A DNA stretch of 17,422 nucleotides from Bacteroidales bacterium (lineage in GTDB: Bacteria; Bacteroidota; Bacteroidia; Bacteroidales; WCHB1-69), in contig DUOL01000181.1 in assembly GCA_012838875.1 (NCBI GenBank), forward strand, positions 1 through 17,422, given 5' to 3'. The notes below the pieces were generated by a model. It had not been told where the DNA came from. It searched no databases and was given only the letters and a program-made list of their open reading frames with translations. Positions 1 to 6,463 of the stretch are shown here, piece after piece. The position numbers and the translations under genes are program-made. Each line of letters begins with the position of its first letter. The first letter of the stretch is position 1.

Positions 1-1
1 C

Positions 2-28
2 AAAAAAGCGAGCTTGTAAGCTCTTTTT
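2..28 (-). terminator. Intrinsic terminator downstream of the T9SS gene, probably bidirectional
   Basis: On the minus strand a 6-bp stem (GAGCTT/AAGCTC, positions 10-23, 2-nt centre) is followed by GC and a run of six T (positions 7-2). On the plus strand the same stem is followed directly by five T (24-28), so it could stop transcription in both directions. It lies about 125 nt past the stop codon of the minus-strand gene ending at 149, with the GC-rich element in between, so that element would be inside the transcript's 3' UTR. Seen directly; termination itself is inferred. Confidence 0.7.
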
Positions 29-107
29 GCCGCCTTGCGTCCCCACGGCTTGTGCCCGCGGACTTGCAACCGGGCGCCGACCCCGAGCGAAGCGAGGGGA
101 CACGCCC
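24..107 (-). repeat. GC-rich structured element, left copy (3' UTR/terminator-associated repeat)
   Basis: Positions 29-107 are about 76% G+C, in sharp contrast to the AT-rich surroundings. Possible pairings: GCGTCCCC (37-44) with GGGGAcaCGC (96-105, two-base bulge); inside it CGGC (46-49) with GCCG (76-79) and GCCCG (54-58) with CGGGC (71-75), giving a nested hairpin. An alternative is CCCC (81-84) with GGGG (96-99). Read on the minus strand it shares ordered blocks with the right window edge: GGTTGC, AAGtCCGC, AAGCCG, TGGGGACGC and GGCGGCAAAAA. It lies downstream of the minus-strand T9SS gene and runs directly into its terminator. It could be a small RNA, a structured 3' UTR or a dispersed repeat; nothing here decides which. 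Confidence 0.6.
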
Positions 108-148
108 TAAAAATCATCATCCATAACAATATTATTATTCTCCAATTT

Positions 149-2611
149 TTATCGGATTATTGTCAAACTGCTATGATATTCATGTATTTTGTCAGGATTG
201 CCCCCATAAGTACATTTGTAATATACGGTGTAAAAATATACCCCATCGCTCGCCGGGTTGCCGTTGATATTACCGTCCCAAAACTCCTTTTTGTCATTCG
301 TTTTGAAGACTCTTTTACCCCATCGGTCGTAAATATTTAAGTCATAATAAAAAATATCTTCGGAAGTCTCAATTATGAAAAGGTCATTGACATTATCTCC
401 ATTGGGGGTGAAGACATTATAGGCGTAAATATCACAGTAACAAGGAGGTAGCAAAATATGTACATTGAGCTTGTCTCGTAACTCGCAGCCAAAATGATTA
501 GAAACTACTACGCTGTAATCGCCTTCGCCGGTAACCGTAAACGTTTGAGACGTACTATAGTCATGCCATAAATAGTTGTCATAAAGGTTTGTAGCATCTA
601 ACTCGAACTCAACAAAATCATCTTCACAAATAACCGTATCGTTTCCAAGATTAAGCGGAGCTAATACTAAAACATTGATTGTCAAAGAGGTATCAAGAAC
701 ACAATGAGGGTGCATAAAAAACTGCAATTCATATTCCGTTGTTACTGAAGGATTAAAATGATAATTGGAGACTCCGTTCGGCTGAATATCGTTAACCGAC
801 ATAAAGAGATTTCCATTTTGATAGACATTCATGCTTACAGTTTGAGTATTTCCTACGGAGTACACAATAAATTCGACAGGATCTCCTTGGCAAATAGTGT
901 CGGGATAAGAAAATTGGATATTGGGATAGTCGGGAACGACAACGGTGATTGTGTCGCTTGTCTCACAACCTAAATTGCTCCCTACCGTAACGTAATAGGT
1001 TCCTTCGGCAGTAACGGTAAGCGTACTTCCGGAAGAGTTGTCATTCCATAAGTAGTAGTCATATTGATTGGTCGCATCGAGGATAAACGGTTGAAAGATA
1101 TCACTGCAAATAATGGTATCATTTCCAAGATTAAGCGGTGGCAAGGGCAGAACATATATGGTAAACGTAGCATCTTCGCGACAGTTGTTATTGGTATAAA
1201 AAATAATTTGGTAAGTTGTTGTAACTGTGGGCGTTAATAAATGTTGTACATTTTGATTAGCGTCTAACGCTCCTGTAATAATTGTCGTTCCGTTGGTTTG
1301 AATACTGTAAACCAATTCTTCATTACTATTAGAATAGAGAAACAAGTTAGCGTCTGTTCCCTCGCAAATGGTATCGGTATATGAAAAGGTAAAATCGGGT
1401 TGCGGATAAACTTGTACGTTAAATGTATCGCTGTTCACGCATCCGTTCGCATCGGTATAGGTATATATAACGGGATAAGAAGGTTGATTTCCCGGTATTG
1501 TAAATTGATTATTTTGGGTTCCGTTTCCTGAATAGGTTCCACCTGCGGGCGTTCCTCCGGCAAGTTGTATCGTCTGTGTAGCATAACAAAGTCCCATATC
1601 AGGGTGAGTAACAGTAGGTTTAAAATCTTGGACTGTGTAGCAAGCCGTAGCGGTACTTCCCATTGCATCGGTAACCACCACACAATATTCTCCGGCGCAC
1701 AAGCCCACCGCCGTATCGGTCGTTTGATATTGCGGGTCATTCCAACGATAGGTGTACGGAGGCACACCGCCGGACACCGTAACAATCGCTTTTCCATTAC
1801 AAGTAATTACCGGCGGAGGATTACAAATGGTATTGCAATCGCCGTAAGTTGGGGTAGCTCCGAAATTATAATCCCACGGTCCGCCGTCAGGAGATCTACG
1901 ATAGCTAACTCCTAATCCGATATTACTTGCTATGTAATTTTTGTAATTAGCCGGAATTTGGTCGTAAGTAGGTAACGTTCCTGTAAAACCGCAATCGCTC
2001 ATTAATGGGTTACAGGGGCTACAGGAGGTGCAAGAATTACTCTGTGTTGCCCATGAGATGCCATCTTGGGGAACTCCGTTTTGGTCATAAAAGGCAAACC
2101 AACCGCCTGCATTCGGGAACCACAAACGGCTACCGCCCCCTAAACAAACCCTCGAATTTACAACAATTTCAACTGTTTTCCCTCCATTTTGCACTAAGAG
2201 TGCCGGCGGTACAGGAGGTGCTAACGGACCTCGAACAACGGCAAACCCTTGTGCGGGCACAATCGTTCCCGGAGGAATAGAAAAACCGCCTCCGTATGTC
2301 CCACCGTCATTCGTATTATTCCCTAAAAAATAACATGAAATATCAACCGGTTCGCACTGATTAGGATTGTACAACTCTATCCACTCCCCTTCATTATCTC
2401 CAACGGAAAAACCGGGACCAGTCCCATAAATTGATCCGTCATTATTCATAGGACTTAACATCACTTCGTTGATTAATATCGAAGGACCGACATAACTACA
2501 ACCGTCTCCACTACAAACAGTATTAACAACTCCGCTTGTTTGCAACCTGATTTGAGCGTTTGTGATAAAAGGAACTAAAGAAAATATAAAGAAAATTAAT
2601 ATTTTTTTCAT
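149..2611 (-). CDS. Secreted lamin-tail and Ig-like repeat protein with T9SS type B sorting domain
   Basis: An 820-residue exported protein. Residues 1-19 form a Sec signal peptide (MKKILIFFIF..., cleavage likely after TNA). A lamin-tail domain spans about 46-190 (ILINEVMLSP, EWIELYNP, SIPPGTIVPAQGFAVV). A SprB-like unit at about 268-327 (GGVPPYTYRWND, GEYCVVVTDAMG) and a GGTPAGGTYSGNG segment (about 352-400) follow. Next comes a tandem duplication of about 155-160 residues (about 407-561 and 566-720); each copy has an FSY.DTIC start, PLNLGNDT.IC, LDATN.YD.YLW and an EG.Y.V.V...GCE end. Residues 731-820 are the gliding-motility-associated C-terminal domain (FTPNGDNVND, NIYDRWGKRVF, FWDGNINGNPASDGVYFY), the type B signal for T9SS export. 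Function is unknown; a cell-surface or matrix adhesin role is inferred. The ATG at 2611 follows a -7 motif by roughly 20 nt, and no other gene is in its transcript. Confidence 0.9.
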   Translation of the reverse strand: MKKILIFFIFSLVPFITNAQIRLQTSGVVNTVCSGDGCSYVGPSILINEVMLSPMNNDGSIYGTGPGFSVGDNEGEWIELYNPNQCEPVDISCYFLGNNTNDGGTYGGGFSIPPGTIVPAQGFAVVRGPLAPPVPPALLVQNGGKTVEIVVNSRVCLGGGSRLWFPNAGGWFAFYDQNGVPQDGISWATQSNSCTSCSPCNPLMSDCGFTGTLPTYDQIPANYKNYIASNIGLGVSYRRSPDGGPWDYNFGATPTYGDCNTICNPPPVITCNGKAIVTVSGGVPPYTYRWNDPQYQTTDTAVGLCAGEYCVVVTDAMGSTATACYTVQDFKPTVTHPDMGLCYATQTIQLAGGTPAGGTYSGNGTQNNQFTIPGNQPSYPVIYTYTDANGCVNSDTFNVQVYPQPDFTFSYTDTICEGTDANLFLYSNSNEELVYSIQTNGTTIITGALDANQNVQHLLTPTVTTTYQIIFYTNNNCREDATFTIYVLPLPPLNLGNDTIICSDIFQPFILDATNQYDYYLWNDNSSGSTLTVTAEGTYYVTVGSNLGCETSDTITVVVPDYPNIQFSYPDTICQGDPVEFIVYSVGNTQTVSMNVYQNGNLFMSVNDIQPNGVSNYHFNPSVTTEYELQFFMHPHCVLDTSLTINVLVLAPLNLGNDTVICEDDFVEFELDATNLYDNYLWHDYSTSQTFTVTGEGDYSVVVSNHFGCELRDKLNVHILLPPCYCDIYAYNVFTPNGDNVNDLFIIETSEDIFYYDLNIYDRWGKRVFKTNDKKEFWDGNINGNPASDGVYFYTVYYKCTYGGNPDKIHEYHSSLTIIR

Positions 2612-2628
2612 TTTTTACTTTTATTTTT

Positions 2629-2637
2629 ACAAAAATA
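2629..2637 (-). promoter_or_regulatory. Bacteroidota -7 promoter element (TATTTTTGT) for the T9SS gene
   Basis: A match to TAnnTTTGy on the minus strand. It would place the transcription start about 10-15 nt before the ATG at 2611. No convincing -33 TTG at the usual spacing of about 20 nt was seen (a TTG lies only 13 nt upstream), so the call rests on position and the -7 match. Confidence 0.5.
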
Positions 2638-2765
2638 GAAATATTTTAAACAAGGACAGACTTTTAGCTACTTTTAATATCAAAAAAATAAAAATCCGGT
2701 GTAATGAAGCCGCTAACTACTGCTATATATTTTTGTTAAAATATTAAAAAGAACTATATACTAAG

Positions 2766-3581
2766 TTATAACTGTGGAAGTAATTCATAAAGCAATTGCA
2801 ATAAAACAGGCGAGGCTTTTGTGGCAGCTTGTAAGACTTCTTCATGTGATACATCTTCGTTCATGCCAATAACGGCTAAATCTGTAATAACGGACATTGC
2901 AAAAACTTCCATTTTAAGAGATTTGGCAACAATATTTTCAGGAACTGTGGACATTCCGACAGCATCGGCACCCAAAATAAAAAATGCTTTACTTTCCGAT
3001 GGCGTTCCGTAATAGGGACCAGAGAGCCCTGTATAGACTCCTTTTTGAAGATTAAATCCTTTTTGTTCGGCAATTTTGGAAGCGAGAGAAATAATTCGCT
3101 TAGAATAAGGCTCGTCCATACTTACAAAACGTGAATTAGACTCTTCTTCAATCTTTCCTATCAAAGGATTATTTCCCATAAAGTTGAGATGATCTTTAAT
3201 TAACATCACATCACCGACTTTAAACGTTGGATTTAAGCCTCCTGCGGCATTGGACAAGATGAGTTTATTAACTCCGAGTGAGTGGAGGAGGCGGATTGGA
3301 AAAGTCATCATTTGCATAGAATAACCTTCATAATAATGTATTCTCCCATTTAAGATTAGAACCTCAACTCCATTATAAATTGCGTGAATAAGAGTTCCTT
3401 TATGCCCATGTACGGAAGATTTAAGGAAATGTGGTATTTCCGAATATTCAATTTCTTCTAACTTAGTAACATGTTCAATCAATTGCCCCAGCCCCGAACC
3501 GAGAATGATAGCAATTTTGGGTATCTTTTTAATTCGCTTTTTTAGAAAGTCCGAACTTTCCTTAATTTTTGTTTGCCACAT
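2766..3581 (-). CDS. Trimeric purine nucleoside phosphorylase (PNP class II)
   Basis: 271 residues, typical of trimeric PNPs, which split purine nucleosides with phosphate into base and (deoxy)ribose-1-phosphate in the cytosol. Visible landmarks: phosphate-binding GSGLG (28-32), HGHKG (58-62), GRIHYYEGY (79-87), LSNAAGGLN (109-117), ADAVGMSTVPE (205-215) and SHEEVL (245-250). Two base-recognition positions are atypical. Where human PNP has Glu201 in GPSFETVAE, this protein has Gly192 in GPYYGTPSE. Where human PNP has Asn243, it has Asp234 in VITDLA; an Asp at that site is found in the related methylthioadenosine phosphorylases. The Gly192 codon is GGA, one base from a Glu codon. The ATG at 3581 starts 9 nt after the citF stop, so the two form an operon. 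Family assignment is firm; substrate specificity is open. Confidence 0.93.
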   Translation of the reverse strand: MWQTKIKESSDFLKKRIKKIPKIAIILGSGLGQLIEHVTKLEEIEYSEIPHFLKSSVHGHKGTLIHAIYNGVEVLILNGRIHYYEGYSMQMMTFPIRLLHSLGVNKLILSNAAGGLNPTFKVGDVMLIKDHLNFMGNNPLIGKIEEESNSRFVSMDEPYSKRIISLASKIAEQKGFNLQKGVYTGLSGPYYGTPSESKAFFILGADAVGMSTVPENIVAKSLKMEVFAMSVITDLAVIGMNEDVSHEEVLQAATKASPVLLQLLYELLPQL

Positions 3582-3590
3582 TATAATGAT

Positions 3591-5165
3591 TTATTCCAAA
3601 ACTTTTCTAACCGAGTCAATAACCGTTCCATCAACCCATTTAATAATAGCAACCGTATCTTCGTCTTTAGCACTAATCGGAGCTTTATTCGGCACGCCGC
3701 ATATAGCATCCACTTCTTCTTTTAATTCTTGCATAGTAACGATTGGCAGGGAAGTCCCTCGCATTTTATCAAGTAAATCGGTACGTAACGGATTAATAGC
3801 GATTCCTCGTTCGGTAACGACAACATCTATCAGTTCGCCCGGTCCGCAAAGAGTAGTGATATTGTCAACAATAACAGGAATGCGGTCGCGGAAAAGAGGA
3901 ACAGGAATAATGGTACATTTAGCATGCAAACAATTTTGCCAGCCGCCGATACCGTGCAGCAACAACCCGTCTGAGTGGGTAACTACATTTCCGTTAAATT
4001 GTGTATCCAGTTCCGTAGCACCAAGTATCACAATGTCTGTCATACTTGTATAATTCCCTTTACTATGATAATTATAGGCTTGAAATACGGAAAGGTCTAT
4101 ATGGTTAATATTTCTTTTTATTGAGCTAACTGCCTCTAAGTCAAAAACTTGTGCATCGAGTATATAATCAAGAACTCCTTCTTCCAACATTTTCACCAAA
4201 TATTGTGTTGTGCCGCCGAAGCCAAAGCGTGCTTTTTGACCTGTTTTCTTCAACTGTTCGTGAAAATGCAATCCCACGGACAAAGAGGTTCCTCCTGCTC
4301 CCGTCTGAATACCCACGCCATCTTTTAATAATCCTGCCTCAACACAAAATTGGGCTGTCCATTCAGCTAATAGTAATCTGTCGGGTGACTTTGTTACTTG
4401 CGTCGTACCGGAAACTATTTTTTCAGGAATTCCGATTTTATCAACTACCACGACATAATCCACATAGTTGCCTTGTATTTGAAACGGCATGCACGGGAAG
4501 GGTACTAAATTATCGGTAACAACGATTACTTTATCGGCATAATACATATCTGCCAACGAATATCCCAGAACACCGCACGCAGAATCTCCTTCGGCACCTG
4601 TCGCATTTCCGAAGGCGTCTGCTGAAGGAGCGGCAATAACAGCGATATCTATTTTGAGTTCTCCGTCTTGAATAGCTTGCACACGTCCACCGTGCGAGCG
4701 AAGGACGGCGCACCCTTTCATGCCGCCATAGGAAGTAAAACGTCCTAAGTCCCCATTCATTGAGCCTTCAATATGATGAATCGTCCCATTTTGCAAATGC
4801 TCAATTAACGGCTCGTTACAAGGGAAAGAGGCTGACGGCGCCCACACCAAATCTTTAACATTAAGCTGATGTGCGATTTCAAAAATTGTATTATTAACCA
4901 AATCTCCGTCACGGAGATGATGATGTGTCCCAATCGTCATGCCGTCTTTCAGTCCGCACCTTTTAAAGGCTTCTGCAAGCGAAGAAACGACCTTATTTCC
5001 ATCATCCGGATAATCTATACATGTAGGAATCGGCGGTGCATATTTTCTACCGGTAGGGCGGTGCTGTCGTAATCCTTTATAAGGAATCACCGGTTGTCCA
5101 TTAACTATTGTCGGCACACGTCTACCGATAGCATTAACAACAAAATTTTCACATTTCATAGTCAT
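3591..5165 (-). CDS. citF: Citrate lyase alpha subunit (citrate:acetyl-ACP transferase)
   Basis: About 524 residues, near the 505-520 usual for CitF. In the citrate lyase complex CitF exchanges acetyl for citrate on the CitD acyl carrier, after which CitE cleaves the citryl group. The N-terminus (NFVVNAIGRRVP) matches the VKNALGREIP-type start of clostridial CitF, and later stretches match the family: GLKDGMTIGTHHHLRDGD, SHGGRVQAIQDGEL, IDIAVIAAPSADAFGN, DNLVPFPCMP, GTTQVTKSP, GAGGTSLSVG, ELDTQFNGNV, VDNITTLCGPG and GIAINPLRTDL. A TTG at 5183 would extend the frame but lies inside the -7 promoter element, so ATG 5165 (or ATG 5159, MKCENF) is the likely start. No citC, citD, citE, citX or citG is nearby. 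Its only operon partner is the downstream PNP, a combination with no obvious metabolic link. Confidence 0.92.
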   Translation of the reverse strand: MTMKCENFVVNAIGRRVPTIVNGQPVIPYKGLRQHRPTGRKYAPPIPTCIDYPDDGNKVVSSLAEAFKRCGLKDGMTIGTHHHLRDGDLVNNTIFEIAHQLNVKDLVWAPSASFPCNEPLIEHLQNGTIHHIEGSMNGDLGRFTSYGGMKGCAVLRSHGGRVQAIQDGELKIDIAVIAAPSADAFGNATGAEGDSACGVLGYSLADMYYADKVIVVTDNLVPFPCMPFQIQGNYVDYVVVVDKIGIPEKIVSGTTQVTKSPDRLLLAEWTAQFCVEAGLLKDGVGIQTGAGGTSLSVGLHFHEQLKKTGQKARFGFGGTTQYLVKMLEEGVLDYILDAQVFDLEAVSSIKRNINHIDLSVFQAYNYHSKGNYTSMTDIVILGATELDTQFNGNVVTHSDGLLLHGIGGWQNCLHAKCTIIPVPLFRDRIPVIVDNITTLCGPGELIDVVVTERGIAINPLRTDLLDKMRGTSLPIVTMQELKEEVDAICGVPNKAPISAKDEDTVAIIKWVDGTVIDSVRKVLE

Positions 5166-5179
5166 ATTCAATTTTTCTT

Positions 5180-5211
5180 GCAAAATTATAGTTTTATTTT
5201 GAATTTAGCAA
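5180..5211 (-). promoter_or_regulatory. citF-PNP promoter with -33 TTG and -7 TAATTTTGC
   Basis: On the minus strand TTG (5211-5209) is followed after 20 nt by TAATTTTGC (5188-5180), an exact TAnnTTTGy element at the spacing known for the Bacteroides primary sigma factor. The predicted start site leaves a leader of only about 10-16 nt before ATG 5165 or 5159. It also shows that citF can be transcribed separately from any citD/citE genes elsewhere. Confidence 0.65.
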
Positions 5212-5289
5212 TGAAACCTTATAAAATAATTGCTTTAATCTACTTTTAATGACAAGGAGTTCGACAACTTCTTGTTTTTCTATTTTTAG

Positions 5290-5298
5290 TATTTTTGC
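5290..5298 (+). promoter_or_regulatory. -7 promoter element (TATTTTTGC) for the pseudouridine synthase operon
   Basis: An exact TAnnTTTGy match 15 nt before the ATG at 5314, diverging from the citF promoter about 80 nt away. A TTG at 5272-5274 gives a spacer of only 15 nt, shorter than usual, so the -33 element is uncertain. Confidence 0.5.
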
Positions 5299-5313
5299 AA
5301 AAAAATCAGCTTT

Positions 5314-6426
5314 ATGAATCAATACAAAAAAAAAGAAGAAAAAGTTCGTCCTAAACGTAGCTTTAACAAAGATGGAGAGTCTTATGAAAAGAGTGAAAAG
5401 GCTGAAAATTTCACAAAGAAAAAAAACAGTTCTGACATAGATAAGCCGAAAAGAAGAAAATATAATTCACCTGACAGGGAGAAGACCGATAGGAAAAAAG
5501 GAGACGCGAAGTACGATAAACCTAAAAGAAAACCTATATCTTTTGAAAAAGATAAAAAAGATAAGATTTCTAAAAAGCCTGAAAAGGCTAACACCCCAAA
5601 AAGGAGAGATATCACAAAAGAGTCTGAGATTTTGACTGAAATTGTTGAACGCCGCATCTCAGAAGGGCGCCAAGCCCCGCGTAAACAGAAAGTATTATCG
5701 TTGGAGTACGAAGAGCAGTATGGTCCTATACGATTAAATAAATATATTGCCAATGCAGGAATCTGTTCTCGAAGAGACGCCGATATTTTGATTGAAACGG
5801 GTGCTATTATGGTAAACGGCGTCATCGTTACGGAATTAGGAACAAAAGTGATGCCGACCGATGAGGTTCGCTACGGAGATAAAATTTTACAACGCGAAAA
5901 ACCGGTCTATCTTCTGTTAAACAAACCGAAAGATTATATTACAACGATGGATGACGAACGTGATAGAAAACATGTTCTTCAGCTTATTAAAGGGGCTTGT
6001 AAAGAAAGAATTTATCCCGTTGGAAGACTCGACAAAAACACGACAGGGGTTCTTCTTTTTACTAACGACGGTGAAATGGCTAAGAAACTTACACACCCCA
6101 AACATAATATTAGAAAAATATATCATGTAGTATTAAATAAAAATCTCTCATTGAAAGATTTTAATGCGATTCGTGAAGGAATTGAATTAGACGACGGCGT
6201 GTTAATCCCTGACGAATTAGAATATATTGACAATTCTAAAAAAGAGATTGGTATAACAATTCATTCCGGGAAAAATAGAATTGTTAGACGCATTTTTGAA
6301 AGTTTAAACTATGAGATTGTTAAACTTGACCGCGTGGTTTTTGCAAACCTAACTAAAAAGGACACTCCACGCGGGGAGTGGCGTTTCCTTACTAAAGCCG
6401 AAATTAATATTTTAAAGATGTTATAA
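5314..6426 (+). CDS. S4-domain rRNA pseudouridine synthase (RsuA/RluB family) with long basic N-terminal tail
   Basis: Isomerises a specific uridine in ribosomal RNA to pseudouridine. The 370 residues split into a low-complexity Lys/Arg/Glu-rich tail (about 1-135), an S4 RNA-binding domain (about 138-185; IRLNKYIANAGICSRRDAD, MVNG) and the RsuA/RluB catalytic domain. The catalytic domain shows LLNKPKDYITT (201-211), the active-site GRLDKNTTG with Asp240, LTHPKHNIRKIYHV (259-272) and GKNRIVRRIF (319-328). The core resembles RluB/RsuA; the exact rRNA target cannot be read from sequence. Long charged extensions occur on Bacteroidota members of this family and probably add non-specific RNA binding. 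The start at ATG 5314 fits the -7 element just upstream. The gene is followed after 37 nt by a secreted MORN-like protein with no promoter match between, so co-transcription is possible. Confidence 0.92.
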   Translation: MNQYKKKEEKVRPKRSFNKDGESYEKSEKAENFTKKKNSSDIDKPKRRKYNSPDREKTDRKKGDAKYDKPKRKPISFEKDKKDKISKKPEKANTPKRRDITKESEILTEIVERRISEGRQAPRKQKVLSLEYEEQYGPIRLNKYIANAGICSRRDADILIETGAIMVNGVIVTELGTKVMPTDEVRYGDKILQREKPVYLLLNKPKDYITTMDDERDRKHVLQLIKGACKERIYPVGRLDKNTTGVLLFTNDGEMAKKLTHPKHNIRKIYHVVLNKNLSLKDFNAIREGIELDDGVLIPDELEYIDNSKKEIGITIHSGKNRIVRRIFESLNYEIVKLDRVVFANLTKKDTPRGEWRFLTKAEINILKML

Positions 6427-6463
6427 TGTAGTAATCCTTGCTTAGTTTCAAAAAAAATAAATA

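Noticed and set aside
35..340. 101-codon plus-strand frame across the left GC-rich element
   Set aside because: It starts inside the repeat and continues antisense to the T9SS sorting domain; the peptide has no family features.
2728..2736. Plus-strand TATTTTTGT matching the -7 consensus
   Set aside because: It points into the antisense strand of the PNP gene with no plus-strand gene after it. In AT-rich DNA such matches arise by chance, so -7 matches were only reported when placed close before a start codon.
2690..2765. Search for a terminator after the PNP gene
   Set aside because: The minus strand has a T-rich stretch (about 2700-2680) but only a 3-bp CGG/CCG pairing ahead of it, too weak to call.
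5166..5183. TTG at 5183 as the citF start
   Set aside because: It falls within the -7 promoter element, and the next in-frame ATGs (5165, 5159) match the family N-terminus better.
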